A stretch of DNA of 64,000 bases. Origin: an uncultured Prevotellaceae bacterium (GTDB lineage Bacteria > Bacteroidota > Bacteroidia > Bacteroidales > Bacteroidaceae). Both the position numbers and the translations under genes were made by a program. The notes under the pieces were generated by a model, which did not search any database, was not told the origin of the DNA, and was given only the letters and a program-made list of their open reading frames with translations. Location: NCBI GenBank assembly GCA_902786665.1, contig CADADN010000001.1, forward strand, positions 89,986-153,985, read 5' to 3'. Each line of letters begins with the position of its first letter. The stretch's first letter is position 1. Shown one piece after another: positions 35,198-44,893 of the stretch.

Positions 35198-36109
35198 CTA
35201 TGCTGATTCTATCTCCTTGTCGATGAGTCGCATGATTCCATCCAAGTCATCGGGGTTGAACCAATGTATATCCGGGTCTCTCTTGAACCATGTGAGTTGT
35301 TTCCTGCAATATCGTCGTGTGTTGCTCTGAATCTTTTCAATGGCTTCCTCCCGACTGCATTTGCCTTCGATGTAATCAAACATCTCGCGGTAGCCTACCG
35401 TGTTGAGCGCATTGACGCCCTTATAGGGGTATACCTTCCTCACCTCGTCTTCCAAGCCCTGCGAAATCATCTGGATTACACGTTGGTTGATACGGTTGTA
35501 TAGTTCGTTGCGGTCGCGGTTGAGTCCGATCTTCACAATACGGAAGTCGCGCTGTTTTTTTTCGTTTGTCCGATACGAGGTGTAGGTGTTTCCCGTCATG
35601 TAGCAAATCTCCAGCGCATGAACCACTCTTCGTATGTTTTTCCGGTCGACAATAGCATAGTACTCAGGGTCGAGAATCCGGAGTTCTTCTACAAGCCGTT
35701 CCAGTCCCTCTTCCTCAAGGCGCTGTTTCATCAGCCTACGTGTTTCCTCGTCGATGGTGGGGATGTCGTCGATGCCATTGCACACCGCATCGATATACAT
35801 CATGCTTCCGCCACTCATGATGCCGTAGGGTAGGGCGCCAAGTTCTCCTTCGGGCGAAATCAATTCCATCACCTCCTCCTCGAATCGTGAGGCACTGTAA
35901 TAGTCGGTCAACTTGCATCTGCCCACGAAGTAGTGCTTCACGGCGGAAAGCTGTTCCGCGGTAGGGGCTGCTGTGCCGATGGGAATACCGTCGAATATCT
36001 GCCTTGAGTCGGCATTGATGACGGGAGCGTGTAGCCGCTGTGCAATCTTCAGGCATATCTCTGTCTTGCCAACTGCCGTAGGTCCCAGTAAAACAAACAG
36101 TATTTTCAT
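35198..36109 (-). CDS. miaA: tRNA dimethylallyltransferase
   Basis: A 303-residue enzyme that prenylates A37 of tRNAs reading UNN codons. The P-loop is LLGPTAVGKTEICLKI (7-22). The DSRQ motif NADSRQIFDGIPIGTA follows, and GGSMMYIDAVCNGID matches the prenyl-acceptor region. RYCRKQLTWFKRDPDIHWF near the end is the tRNA-binding signature. It is the usual length. It lies between lpxA and the PBP gene with gaps of about 20-27 bases. Confidence 0.97.
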   Translation of the reverse strand: MKILFVLLGPTAVGKTEICLKIAQRLHAPVINADSRQIFDGIPIGTAAPTAEQLSAVKHYFVGRCKLTDYYSASRFEEEVMELISPEGELGALPYGIMSGGSMMYIDAVCNGIDDIPTIDEETRRLMKQRLEEEGLERLVEELRILDPEYYAIVDRKNIRRVVHALEICYMTGNTYTSYRTNEKKQRDFRIVKIGLNRDRNELYNRINQRVIQMISQGLEDEVRKVYPYKGVNALNTVGYREMFDYIEGKCSREEAIEKIQSNTRRYCRKQLTWFKRDPDIHWFNPDDLDGIMRLIDKEIESA

Positions 36110-36136
36110 CGGCTTTCTAACTCAGGCGGATGTCGG

Positions 36137-36907
36137 TTACCTGATGATGCCCCGTTTTGATTCCCTGACAAAGTCGACGATGTATTTCACCTCGTCGGTC
36201 ATGGGAAGTTGCTTGCTGATCTCCTCAAAAGCCTCGGCAAAAGTGCTCTTGGAATAGAGGATGCGGTAGCAAGAGTGAATGAGGTCGATGGTCTCGCGAG
36301 AGAATCCGCGGCGGCGAAGCCCCACAAGGTTCAGTCCGCAATAACGGGTGGGCTCCTTGCCGGCGATGATATACGGGGGGATGTCCATGCTGAACCGGCT
36401 TCCGCCCTGTATCATCACATAGCCTCCGATACGGCAAAACTGATGGCAGAGCACTGTGGCGCTGATGATGGCGTTGTCGTCGACTACCACCTCGCCGGCA
36501 AATTTTGTGGAATTGCCAATGATGATATTGTTGCCAATCACGCAGTCATGGGCCACATGTGAGTCTTCCATCAGCAGACAGTTGTTGCCGATGATGGTAG
36601 TGCCTTTGGATGCTGTGCCACGCGAGATGTTCACATTCTCTCGGAAACTGTTGTTGTCACCAATTTGGCAAATCGTGTCCTCGCCCTTGAATTTCAGGTC
36701 TTGTGGCTTGGCCGATATGCTGGCACCTGTGAAGAATTCGTTTCCATTGCCAATGCGGGCGCCATAATTGATGGTCACGCCATTCTGGAGGAAGTTGTTG
36801 TCGCCCATCTCCGTATTCCGGTCGATATAGCAAAACGGGCCGATGATATTGTTGTCGCCCATTTTCGCCTCGGGATGGACATATGCCATAGGACTAATCT
36901 GGTTCAT
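36137..36907 (-). CDS. lpxA: UDP-N-acetylglucosamine acyltransferase
   Basis: A 256-residue left-handed beta-helix trimer protein, first step of lipid A synthesis: transfer of a 3-hydroxyacyl chain to UDP-GlcNAc. Hexapeptide repeats fill the first 180 residues (IGPFCYIDRNTEMGDNNF, NGVTINYGARIGNGNEF). The catalytic His is in VAHDCVIGNN. A helical C-terminus follows (RYCGLNLVGLRRRGFSRETI). Third of a lpxD-lpxC/fabZ-lpxA run. Confidence 0.97.
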   Translation of the reverse strand: MNQISPMAYVHPEAKMGDNNIIGPFCYIDRNTEMGDNNFLQNGVTINYGARIGNGNEFFTGASISAKPQDLKFKGEDTICQIGDNNSFRENVNISRGTASKGTTIIGNNCLLMEDSHVAHDCVIGNNIIIGNSTKFAGEVVVDDNAIISATVLCHQFCRIGGYVMIQGGSRFSMDIPPYIIAGKEPTRYCGLNLVGLRRRGFSRETIDLIHSCYRILYSKSTFAEAFEEISKQLPMTDEVKYIVDFVRESKRGIIR

Positions 36908-36950
36908 ATCTTGTCAGTTTGGGTTGAATAATAGTTATTGCGCGCTATGA

Positions 36951-38333
36951 TCACTTGTTTTTCACAATCTGTGCGGTGAAGGTTGCCTCGGCCACCACAT
37001 GGTCGCCCACAAACATGTAGCCGCGCATGGAACTGATGCCATGCTGCAGGGGATGAAGCAACTCCACTCTGAAGAGCAGGGTATCGCCTGGTATGATCTT
37101 CTGACGGAATTTCACGCCGTCAATCTTCATGAAGTATGTCGACCAGCGCTCAGGTTCCTCTACGGTGTTCAGCACCAGCAGACCACCACATTGGGCCATG
37201 GCCTCTATCATCAGCACGCCTGGCATGACGGGCTCTTGTGGGAAATGTCCTTGGAAGAAAGGCTCGTTGGCTGTCACGTTCTTCACACCCACAATGTAGT
37301 TGGCTCCCAATTCTATCACTTTGTCGACCAATTGCATGGGATAGCGGTGAGGAAGCAACTCGCGGATGCGGTTGTTGTCCATCAACGGTGCCTCATTGGG
37401 GTCGTAGATAGGGGCTTGTATCTCATGTTTCCGAATCTCGCGGCGCATGAGGCGAGCAAATTGGTTGTTGACGGTATGGCCGGGACGCGTGGCGATGATA
37501 CGGCCTTTGATGGGCTTGCCGATGAGTGCCATGTCGCCGATGATATCAAGCAGTTTGTGGCGGGTGCACTCATTTTCCCACTGTAGGGGCTTGGGTTGGA
37601 TATATCCCATCTTCGTGGCGTCCATGTGAGGAACCTTCAACAAGTCGGCCAACTTGTCGAGTTGCTCCTGCGAGATTTGCTTCTCGTAGATGACAATGGC
37701 ATTATCCATGTCACCACCCTTGATGAGGTTGGCATGGAGCAATGGCTCGATGTCTCTCACGAAAACGAAGGTACGTGCTGGTGCCACCTCCTCCTCGAAA
37801 TTGGAGATGTTGTCGAGTGTGGCAAACTGGCTGTTGATGAACTTCGACTCAAAAGAGCACATCGCGGTGATACTGAACTCCTCGTCGGGAAGAATGGTGA
37901 TGCAGGAGCCATTATCGTCCTTTACCTCGATTTTGTGACGGATGATATAATAGTCTTTCGGGGCGTTTTGCTCCACGATGCCCACTTGCTTGATGCGTTC
38001 CACGTAGAGGATGGCACTACCATCGAGAATGGGGAACTCCGGACCGTTCACCTGTATGAGGCAGTTGTCGATGCCCATGGCATAGAGGGCGGCGAGGCCA
38101 TGCTCCACCGTTGATACCCTGACATCCTTATGGCACAGCACCGTTCCTCTTTGTGTGTCGGTGACATGCTCTGCCACAGCGTCGATGACGGGTTGTCCTT
38201 CCAAGTCGATGCGCTGGATCTTATATCCAGTGTTCTCAGGAGCGGGATTGAATGTAACGGTGAGGTTTAGTCCGGTATGAAGGCCCTTCCCGAATAGTGA
38301 GAAACTGCCCTTCAGAGTCTTTTGCTTGTTCAT
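36951..38333 (-). CDS. lpxC-fabZ: Fused LpxC deacetylase and FabZ dehydratase
   Basis: A 460-residue two-domain fusion characteristic of Bacteroidetes. Residues 1-300 are LpxC: KGLHTGLNLTV at the start, zinc ligand His78 in VEHGLAAL, and the second metal motif with His259 and Asp263 (RHKLLDIIGDMAL), plus His286 in RPGHTVNN. Residues from about 323 are FabZ: LLPHRYPMQLVDKVIELG, His363 in QGHFPQEPVMPGV and catalytic Glu377 in LMIEAMAQ. It thus links the committed lipid A deacetylation to hydroxyacyl-ACP supply. Its ATG overlaps the lpxD stop (TAATG). Confidence 0.97.
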   Translation of the reverse strand: MNKQKTLKGSFSLFGKGLHTGLNLTVTFNPAPENTGYKIQRIDLEGQPVIDAVAEHVTDTQRGTVLCHKDVRVSTVEHGLAALYAMGIDNCLIQVNGPEFPILDGSAILYVERIKQVGIVEQNAPKDYYIIRHKIEVKDDNGSCITILPDEEFSITAMCSFESKFINSQFATLDNISNFEEEVAPARTFVFVRDIEPLLHANLIKGGDMDNAIVIYEKQISQEQLDKLADLLKVPHMDATKMGYIQPKPLQWENECTRHKLLDIIGDMALIGKPIKGRIIATRPGHTVNNQFARLMRREIRKHEIQAPIYDPNEAPLMDNNRIRELLPHRYPMQLVDKVIELGANYIVGVKNVTANEPFFQGHFPQEPVMPGVLMIEAMAQCGGLLVLNTVEEPERWSTYFMKIDGVKFRQKIIPGDTLLFRVELLHPLQHGISSMRGYMFVGDHVVAEATFTAQIVKNK

Positions 38334-39373
38334 TATGCTTGTTTTCCTTTCTTGAGTTCTTTAATTTCCTTTTCCATATCGTTGACCATCTTGTATATTT
38401 CAGGCAGACGACGCAAGACAGCCATCGATTTGAAGAATAATTTCGGGTCCATGACGGGTGAGCCCATGTACGACTGATCGCTCTTCAGGTTGCCGATGAT
38501 ACCACTTTGGGCGCCCACGTTCACCTTGTCGCCTATCACGAGATGTCCGGCTACACCGACCTGTCCGCCAAACATACACCACTTTCCAACCTTGGAACTG
38601 CCTGCCACACCCACTTGTGCCGACATCACGGTATTCTCACCGATGTCGGTATTGTGGGCAATCTGCACCAGGTTGTCGAGTTTCACGCCACGCCGCACGT
38701 ATGTGCTGCCCATTGTGGAACGGTCGACACAAGCGTTGGCACCTATCTCCACATCGTCTTCGATGGTGACGATTCCAATCTGTGGAATCTTGTCATAGCC
38801 ATTGGCCGAGGGAGCGAACCCGAAGCCATCGGCGCCTATCACGCAACCGGCATGGAGTATCACGCGCTGGCCCACCTTGCATCCGTAGTAGATCACCACG
38901 TGAGGATAGAGCACGCTGTCGTTGCCGATGGTCACGCCCTGTCCCACATAGCAGTGGGGATAAATCTGGCAGCCATCACCTACGACGGCATTGTCCTCGA
39001 TTACGGCGAAGGCGCCAATGTAGCAGTTCTCGCCAATTTTGGCACTGGGTGAGACAAATGCCAATGGGTCGACACCTGTCTTCCGGGGTTTCATCGACTC
39101 GTAGAATTGCAGCAACTTGGCGACGCACTCATAGGCGTTGGCCACGCGGATGAGCGTGGTTCTCACAGGCTGTTCAAGTACCACATCCTCATTGACGAGA
39201 ACCACACTCGACTGAGTGTCGTAGATATAATGGGTGTATTTCGGATTGGAAAGGAACGAAATGGCGCCTGGCTTTCCTTCCTCTATCTTCGAGAAGGAAC
39301 TCACGGTGGCGTTCTCGTCGCCTTCAACTCTACCTCCAATCAATTCTGCAATTTGTTTTGCTGTAAACTCCAT
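38333..39373 (-). CDS. lpxD: UDP-3-O-acyl-glucosamine N-acyltransferase
   Basis: A 346-residue third-step lipid A acyltransferase. An N-terminal uridine-binding domain ([19 protein letters not shown]) precedes a hexapeptide helix ([33 protein letters not shown]). The catalytic His lies in [14 protein letters not shown] helical C-terminus follows. A -7 box in the 80-base gap upstream suggests its own promoter, so the lpx part of the block may be transcribed separately. Confidence 0.97.
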   Translation of the reverse strand: MEFTAKQIAELIGGRVEGDENATVSSFSKIEEGKPGAISFLSNPKYTHYIYDTQSSVVLVNEDVVLEQPVRTTLIRVANAYECVAKLLQFYESMKPRKTGVDPLAFVSPSAKIGENCYIGAFAVIEDNAVVGDGCQIYPHCYVGQGVTIGNDSVLYPHVVIYYGCKVGQRVILHAGCVIGADGFGFAPSANGYDKIPQIGIVTIEDDVEIGANACVDRSTMGSTYVRRGVKLDNLVQIAHNTDIGENTVMSAQVGVAGSSKVGKWCMFGGQVGVAGHLVIGDKVNVGAQSGIIGNLKSDQSYMGSPVMDPKLFFKSMAVLRRLPEIYKMVNDMEKEIKELKKGKQA

Positions 39374-39434
39374 AATATATGTCTTTCAAAGCCATTTAGC
39401 CGATAGCGGCGTGGCAAGGTGGGTTAATATTCTG

Positions 39435-39442
39435 CAAATATA
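39435..39442 (-). promoter_or_regulatory. -7 promoter box for the lpx-miaA-PBP genes
   Basis: The minus strand reads TATATTTG (TANNTTTG), about 62 bases before the lpxD ATG. It lies in one of the few longer gaps of the block. No -33 TTTG is seen at 19-21 bases. Confidence 0.5.
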
Positions 39443-39453
39443 GCAAATTAAAT

Positions 39454-40674
39454 TCAGTTTTTATGGTAACACAAATAATATTTACGGATTTTTTTGGAAA
39501 GTAACGAAACATTCAGGATTTCGGATGCCTCCGCAATATCTTTCATGCTGCCGTCTTTGAAAAGAATAGTGATGTGGTCGTCGTTGATGTCGTACATGTC
39601 TTTCTGTATCAGACTCACGTTGTAGAGGTATTTCACCTCGTCGTGGTTCACGCCTGTCTGTTGCATCAGGCGTTCCTCCAAGCGGTCTATCTGTTCTTGT
39701 GAGATGGCTTGGTCGTAAATCTCCACTTTGAATGGCCGCCGGCTGATCATGTTACGGGCAAGCAGCGAGAGCACCTTGTCGTCGCTCTTGGTCCATTCCT
39801 TGATCGCACAGTGGATGTCGCTGTCGTCGAGGAGTCCGTAGTGCTCCAATGCCTCGGGATGACTTCCGAAGAATTCGGCATCAACATGGTTCGAAAGGAA
39901 GAAACGCAATGAGGGTGTGGCAAACAACTGCGCACCGTTTTGGAACAGGTATTTGGCCCTGAGCAGGAGGTTGACGAGCATCTTCTCGGTGGCTACCGTG
40001 GTCTTGTGGAGATAGACCTGCCAGTACATCAGCCTTCGTGAAATCAGGTAATTCTCAATGGAGTAGATGCCTTTTGAGTCGACGACAAGCTTGTCGTCCA
40101 CCACGTTGAGCATCTTGATAATACGTGCACTTCCGATGTTGCCCTCATGCACGCCAGTGAAGAAACTGTCTCGGCAGAGGTAGTCGAGCCTGTCCATATC
40201 CAGCTGGCTGCTGATAAGCTGGTGCAGGAATCGCTTGGGGTATTGGTCCTTGAAGATGCTGAGTGCCAGGTTGAGGCATCCTCCCATCTCGCGGTTCACC
40301 AGCTCCATCATCATCATCGACACGTCCTCATGCGAAATCCCTTCGATGAGTGTATGCTCCAGCACATGGGAGAAAGGACCGTGGCCGATGTCATGCATCA
40401 GGATAGCGGCCTTGATGGCCTCTGCCTCGCTGTCGAAGATGAAGATGCCTTTCTGCTCCAGCGACAATATGGCCTCGCTCATCAGCCAATAGGCACCCAG
40501 CGAATGCTGGAAGCGGGTATGTTGGGCTCCAGGAAATACGATCGAGGCCAACCCCACTTGCTTGATATGGCGTAACCGCTGCATCAAGGGGTGGTCGACG
40601 ATGTCCATCAGCACACCCCCAGGTATCTTGATAAAACCGAAAACCGGATCGTTGATGATTTTCCCGTCGCTCAT
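39454..40674 (-). CDS. HD-superfamily phosphohydrolase (COG1078-like)
   Basis: A 406-residue metal-dependent phosphohydrolase. The HD signature is complete: His in FPGAQHTRFQHSLGAYW, the His-Asp pair in AAILMHDIGHGPFSHVLEHT, and a later Asp in LDMDRLDYLCRD. This resembles YwfO/dNTPase-type proteins that hydrolyse (d)NTPs. The physiological substrate is not established from sequence. Its ATG directly abuts the pyrF stop downstream in the read order (TAAATG). Confidence 0.88.
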   Translation of the reverse strand: MSDGKIINDPVFGFIKIPGGVLMDIVDHPLMQRLRHIKQVGLASIVFPGAQHTRFQHSLGAYWLMSEAILSLEQKGIFIFDSEAEAIKAAILMHDIGHGPFSHVLEHTLIEGISHEDVSMMMMELVNREMGGCLNLALSIFKDQYPKRFLHQLISSQLDMDRLDYLCRDSFFTGVHEGNIGSARIIKMLNVVDDKLVVDSKGIYSIENYLISRRLMYWQVYLHKTTVATEKMLVNLLLRAKYLFQNGAQLFATPSLRFFLSNHVDAEFFGSHPEALEHYGLLDDSDIHCAIKEWTKSDDKVLSLLARNMISRRPFKVEIYDQAISQEQIDRLEERLMQQTGVNHDEVKYLYNVSLIQKDMYDINDDHITILFKDGSMKDIAEASEILNVSLLSKKIRKYYLCYHKN

Positions 40675-41502
40675 TTAGAATTTGGCTTGGTCGAGTATCT
40701 CTTTCATCTGAAGTTGCAATTTACTGGCACTGCTGGCAGCGGCCTCGGCAAAGTCCTCTCCATTGCTGGCATAGATAATGCCACGCGACGAGTTGACAAG
40801 TAGTCCACAATCCTTGTTCATGCCGTATTTGCATACTTCCTCCAGACTTCCTCCCTGAGCGCCTACTCCTGGTACCAGAAGGAAATGGTCGGGGGCAAGA
40901 CGGCGGATATCCTTGAACATCTCGCCGCGTGTGGCACCAACGACATACATCATACGGTCGGGGCCGGCCCATTCTTTCGACTTGATGATGACTTTCTCAA
41001 ACAGGCGCTGGCCTTCGCTGTCGGCAAACAACTGGAAATCCTTTGAGCCGGGATTGCTGGTCAGCGCGAGCAGGATGACCCATTTCCCCTCATATCCAAG
41101 GAATGGGGTCACGCTGTCCTCACCCATGTAGGGTGCCACCGTGAGCGAGTCGACATCGTATTCCTCGAAGAATGTCCTGGCATACATGGCAGAGGTGTTG
41201 CCGATATCACCGCGCTTGGCATCAGCAATGACAAAATGCTGAGGGTAGTATTTCCTCAGATACCTCACCGTGTGCTCGAAGGCTTTCATCCCTTCTACCC
41301 CCAGACTCTCATAGAAAGCCAGGTTGGGCTTGTAGGCCACACAGTAGGGAGCCGTGGCATCGATGATGGCTTTGTTGAACGCGAAGATTGGTGATTCCGT
41401 CTCTGTAAGGTGTGGGGGTATTTTTTTGATGTCTGTGTCAAGGCCCACACAAAGGAACGAACGCTTTTGGCGAATCTGGTCTATAAGTTGCTGCTTGTTC
41501 AT
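40675..41502 (-). CDS. pyrF: Orotidine 5'-phosphate decarboxylase (type 2)
   Basis: A 275-residue enzyme making UMP, last step of pyrimidine synthesis. [17 protein letters not shown] opens the type 2 family. The catalytic DxKxxD cluster is [34 protein letters not shown] is the phosphate-binding loop. It is longer than the type 1 enzyme, as expected for this subgroup. It lies 8 bases after prfA and its stop abuts the HD gene start. Confidence 0.96.
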   Translation of the reverse strand: MNKQQLIDQIRQKRSFLCVGLDTDIKKIPPHLTETESPIFAFNKAIIDATAPYCVAYKPNLAFYESLGVEGMKAFEHTVRYLRKYYPQHFVIADAKRGDIGNTSAMYARTFFEEYDVDSLTVAPYMGEDSVTPFLGYEGKWVILLALTSNPGSKDFQLFADSEGQRLFEKVIIKSKEWAGPDRMMYVVGATRGEMFKDIRRLAPDHFLLVPGVGAQGGSLEEVCKYGMNKDCGLLVNSSRGIIYASNGEDFAEAAASSASKLQLQMKEILDQAKF

Positions 41503-41510
41503 AGGTGTCG

Positions 41511-42623
41511 TTATAATTCGTTATCCTTCATTCTCTCGGCATTCTCGGCCACAGTGAGGGCGTCGATCATGCCTTGGATATTGCCGCCAAGGAATCCTTG
41601 CAGGTCATGGGTGGTAAAACCGATGCGGTGGTCGGTCACGCGGCCCTGGGGGAAATTATAGGTGCGTATCTTTGCAGAACGGTCGCCTGTAGATACAAGA
41701 CTCTTGCGGCGCGATGCGATGTCGTCGATGTATTTCTGGTGCTCCTTGTCATATATAAATGTATACAGACGCGAGAGGGCACGCTCCTTGTTCTTGGGCT
41801 GGTCTCTGGTCTCCGTACATTCAATCAGGATTTCCTCCGTCTCACCAGTATTGGGGTTCTTCCACATATAGCGCAGGCGAACGCCTGATTCCACTTTGTT
41901 CACGTTCTGGCCACCAGCGCCACTCGAACGGAAAGTATCCCATTTGATCTCTCCCTCGTTGATATGCACCTCAAACTTGTCGGCTTCTGGAAGCACGGCC
42001 ACGGTAGCTGCCGAGGTATGCATACGGCCCTGTGTCTCCGTGGCAGGCACGCGCTGCACACGGTGCACACCTGACTCGTATTTCAGCGTACCATACACAT
42101 CGGCGCCACTGACGGCGAAGTCAATCTCCTTGTATCCGCCCACGGCGCCCTCTGAGACGCTGGTGATGGAGAGTTGCCATCCTTTCGACTCACAGAAGTT
42201 CTTGTACATCTTGAACAGGTCGCCGGCGAAGAGGCAGGCCTCGTCGCCACCGGTGCCGGCTCGTATTTCCATCTGAACGTTTTTGGCGTCTTCCGGGTCC
42301 TTGGGAATGAGGGCTATCTTGATCTCCTCCTCCAACTGGGGTTGAAGGGCTTCGTTCTCGGCCAGTTCCTCACGGGCCATCTCCTTCATTTCGGGGTCAT
42401 CCTCGTTGGCAAGGATGTCCTTGGCTTCCTTGATATTGTTCAGACAAGTGATGTACCTTTTTCGGGCATCCATGATGTCGCCCAGGTCCTTGTACTCCTT
42501 GGTGAGTTTCACAAACCGGTTTTGGTCGGCTATCACCTCGGGGTCGGTAATCAGTGTTGACACCTCCTCGAAACGGGCCTCCAGGCCATCGAGTTTCTGA
42601 AGTATGTTATTGTTCTCTGCCAT
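41511..42623 (-). CDS. prfA: Peptide chain release factor 1
   Basis: A 370-residue factor terminating at UAA and UAG. The peptidyl-tRNA hydrolysis motif GGQ is at 237-239 ([11 protein letters not shown]). The stop-codon-reading region includes [39 protein letters not shown] is also family-typical. Its ATG shares bases with the stop of the lipoprotein gene (TAATG), so initiation is likely coupled to it. Confidence 0.98.
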   Translation of the reverse strand: MAENNNILQKLDGLEARFEEVSTLITDPEVIADQNRFVKLTKEYKDLGDIMDARKRYITCLNNIKEAKDILANEDDPEMKEMAREELAENEALQPQLEEEIKIALIPKDPEDAKNVQMEIRAGTGGDEACLFAGDLFKMYKNFCESKGWQLSITSVSEGAVGGYKEIDFAVSGADVYGTLKYESGVHRVQRVPATETQGRMHTSAATVAVLPEADKFEVHINEGEIKWDTFRSSGAGGQNVNKVESGVRLRYMWKNPNTGETEEILIECTETRDQPKNKERALSRLYTFIYDKEHQKYIDDIASRRKSLVSTGDRSAKIRTYNFPQGRVTDHRIGFTTHDLQGFLGGNIQGMIDALTVAENAERMKDNEL

Positions 42624-42916
42624 TATGGTTGTGTGTTGTTTTGTTCAATATATTTCCCTGTTCCGTTGCAAATGGAGCATTCGTATTTGCCGTCGATGCT
42701 CTTGCCTACGCCCATGCAAACCGGACATTTTCCTTCTTTTATCATTTGCTTCCGCTCTTTCTCCAGAGCCTTGCTGTTTACATTCGACGTATTCGGAGCC
42801 TTATTGGGGCCCACGACTATATCCTGAAGGGTATCCTCGACAATCATGTTGGCCAATGTGGTGCACGACGCCATCGTGATAACACATAGAAGCAGGCATA
42901 GACCTTTTGCTCTCAT
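42623..42916 (-). CDS. Small lipoprotein with a DnaJ-type CxxCxGxG zinc hairpin
   Basis: A 97-residue probable lipoprotein. The signal has a lipobox ending MASC (Cys about residue 18). A linker follows, then two CxxCxGxG units, CPVCMGVGK and CSICNGTGK, which would bind a single zinc as in the DnaJ cysteine-rich domain. No J-domain or substrate domain is present. The periplasmic or membrane role is unknown; chaperone-like redox or metal sensing is speculation. It is translationally coupled to prfA. Confidence 0.8.
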   Translation of the reverse strand: MRAKGLCLLLCVITMASCTTLANMIVEDTLQDIVVGPNKAPNTSNVNSKALEKERKQMIKEGKCPVCMGVGKSIDGKYECSICNGTGKYIEQNNTQP

Positions 42917-42925
42917 ATGCTTATT

Positions 42926-44098
42926 CTAATAGTTAAAGGTACCAAACTCGCTCTTGATGGTGAGCGAACGGGGGCCTTCTTCGATATGGCCTACCACCCG
43001 GGCATCGATGTTGAATTGGTTGGCAATGGCAATCACTTTCTCTGCCACCTCGGGGGCTACGTAGATTTCCATGCGGTGCCCCATGTTGAAAACTTGGTAC
43101 ATCTCACGCCAATCGGTGTCCGAGCAATCGTGGATGGCACGGAAGAGTGGGGGGACGGGGAACATGTTGTCCTTGACCACTTTGCAGTTCTCACCTACGA
43201 AATGCAGCACCTTCGTCTGTGCACCGCCAGTGCAGTGCACCATGCCATGAATCTCCGTGCGCAGTTCGTCGAGCACTTTCTTGACGACGGGAGCGTAGGT
43301 GCGGGTAGGTGAGAGGACCAGTTTGCCGGTGTCGACGGGTACGCCTTCCACAGTGTCGGTGAGGCGGTACTTGCCACTGTAAACCAGTGCCTCGGGCACA
43401 TCATGGTCGTAACTCTCCGGATATTGGGAAGCCAGGTATTTGGCAAAGACATCGTGACGTGCCGAGGTAAGTCCGTTGCTGCCCATGCCGCCGTTGTAGC
43501 ATTTCTCGTATGTGGCCTGCCCCGTAGACGACAGACCCACGATGACGTCGCCCGGACGGATGTTGGCGTTGTCGATGACGTCACTGCGTCGCATGCGGCA
43601 GGTGACGGTGGAGTCGACGATGATGGTGCGCACAAGGTCTCCCACATCGGCGGTCTCGCCACCAGTGGGATAGATACCTATCCCCATCTCTCTCATTTCG
43701 GCAAGCAATTCGTCGGTGCCGTTGATGATGGCCGAGATAACCTCGCCAGGCACCAGGTTCTTGTTCCTTCCAATTGTGCTCGACACCAGGATGTTATCTA
43801 CGGCACCCACGCACAACAGGTCGTCGGTGTTCATCACGATGGCATCCTGGGCAATGCCTTTCCACACACTCAGGTCACCAGTCTCTTTCCAGTACATGTA
43901 GGCCAGCGACGACTTCGTGCCCGCCCCGTCGGCATGCATGATGTTGCAATAGTCGGGGTCGCCACCCAGTATGTCGGGAATAATCTTGCAGAAAGCCTGT
44001 GGATAGATCCCTTTGTCAATATTCTTGATGGCATTGTGCACGTCTTCCTTTGCAGCCGAGACGCCGCGAAGCATGTATCTGTTGGTCTTGTTGTCCAT
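42926..44098 (-). CDS. purM: Phosphoribosylformylglycinamidine cyclo-ligase
   Basis: A 390-residue ATP-dependent AIR synthetase of purine synthesis. HADGAGTKSSLAYMYWKETG is the metal/ATP signature; VGAVDNILVSSTIGR, PTGGETADVGDLVRTIIVD and DVIVGLSSTGQATYEKC are family hallmarks. It is longer than E. coli PurM (about 345), in line with Bacteroidetes forms. It follows aroE by 19 bases and precedes the lipoprotein gene by 9. Confidence 0.95.
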   Translation of the reverse strand: MDNKTNRYMLRGVSAAKEDVHNAIKNIDKGIYPQAFCKIIPDILGGDPDYCNIMHADGAGTKSSLAYMYWKETGDLSVWKGIAQDAIVMNTDDLLCVGAVDNILVSSTIGRNKNLVPGEVISAIINGTDELLAEMREMGIGIYPTGGETADVGDLVRTIIVDSTVTCRMRRSDVIDNANIRPGDVIVGLSSTGQATYEKCYNGGMGSNGLTSARHDVFAKYLASQYPESYDHDVPEALVYSGKYRLTDTVEGVPVDTGKLVLSPTRTYAPVVKKVLDELRTEIHGMVHCTGGAQTKVLHFVGENCKVVKDNMFPVPPLFRAIHDCSDTDWREMYQVFNMGHRMEIYVAPEVAEKVIAIANQFNIDARVVGHIEEGPRSLTIKSEFGTFNY

Positions 44099-44117
44099 TT
44101 GAAAATAATTGTCGGTG

Positions 44118-44861
44118 TTATTCTTCGTTCCAAATTTCCCAGCTCACGAAGGCCTGGAGCAAGAGCATCTCAAGTCCGTTCACCACGGTGGCACCTTGTT
44201 TCCTGCCCTTGTACATGAAGAGCGTCTCGTCGGGGTTGTAAATCAGGTCGTAGAGCAGGGTATGGCTGTCCATGGCCTCATAGGGCAGGTTGGGACATTT
44301 GTTAGAATGGGGGTACATCCCGCATGGCGTGCAGTTGACGATGACGTTATACTCCTTGATATCGTCGGGGGTGAGCTTCTCATACTGGATGGTGCCAGGA
44401 CGCTCATAGCGGCTTACGAACACGGTCTCGAGTCCCAGCGACTTCAGACCATAGTTCACGGCTTTCGAGGCGCCTCCCGTTCCAAGGATAAGTGCTTTCT
44501 TGTGGTATGGCTCCAGCCTTGGCTCTATGCTCTGGGTAAAACCGATGACATCGCTGTTGTAGCCCTTGAGTATGACACTTCGTCCCTTGTGGATAACGCG
44601 TATTACGTTTATAGCGCCTATGGTGCGGGCCTCTGGAGAGACATTGTCGAGGTAGCTGATGACCTTCTCCTTGTAGGGGATGGTCACGTTCAAGCCCTTC
44701 AAGTCGGGGTTCGAGGCAATCACTTCCTCCAACATTTCGATTTGGGGAATCTCGAAATTCACATATTTGGCATCAATTCCCTCGTTCTGGAATTTCTCAT
44801 TGAAATATCCCACAGAGAAAGAATGCCCCAATGGGTAACCAATCAAGCCATAAATATCCAT
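44118..44861 (-). CDS. aroE: Shikimate dehydrogenase
   Basis: A 247-residue NADPH enzyme reducing 3-dehydroshikimate in aromatic amino acid synthesis. IYGLIGYPLGHSFSVGYFN starts the family; NVTIPYKEKVISYL has the catalytic Lys and GYNSDVIGFTQSI the Asp. ILGTGGASKAVNYGL is the dinucleotide loop. Slightly shorter than E. coli AroE. It sits between menG and purM without functional link to either. Confidence 0.95.
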   Translation of the reverse strand: MDIYGLIGYPLGHSFSVGYFNEKFQNEGIDAKYVNFEIPQIEMLEEVIASNPDLKGLNVTIPYKEKVISYLDNVSPEARTIGAINVIRVIHKGRSVILKGYNSDVIGFTQSIEPRLEPYHKKALILGTGGASKAVNYGLKSLGLETVFVSRYERPGTIQYEKLTPDDIKEYNVIVNCTPCGMYPHSNKCPNLPYEAMDSHTLLYDLIYNPDETLFMYKGRKQGATVVNGLEMLLLQAFVSWEIWNEE

Positions 44862-44893
44862 ATCTATCTCTATCCGTTAGTTATCGTAGAAGT

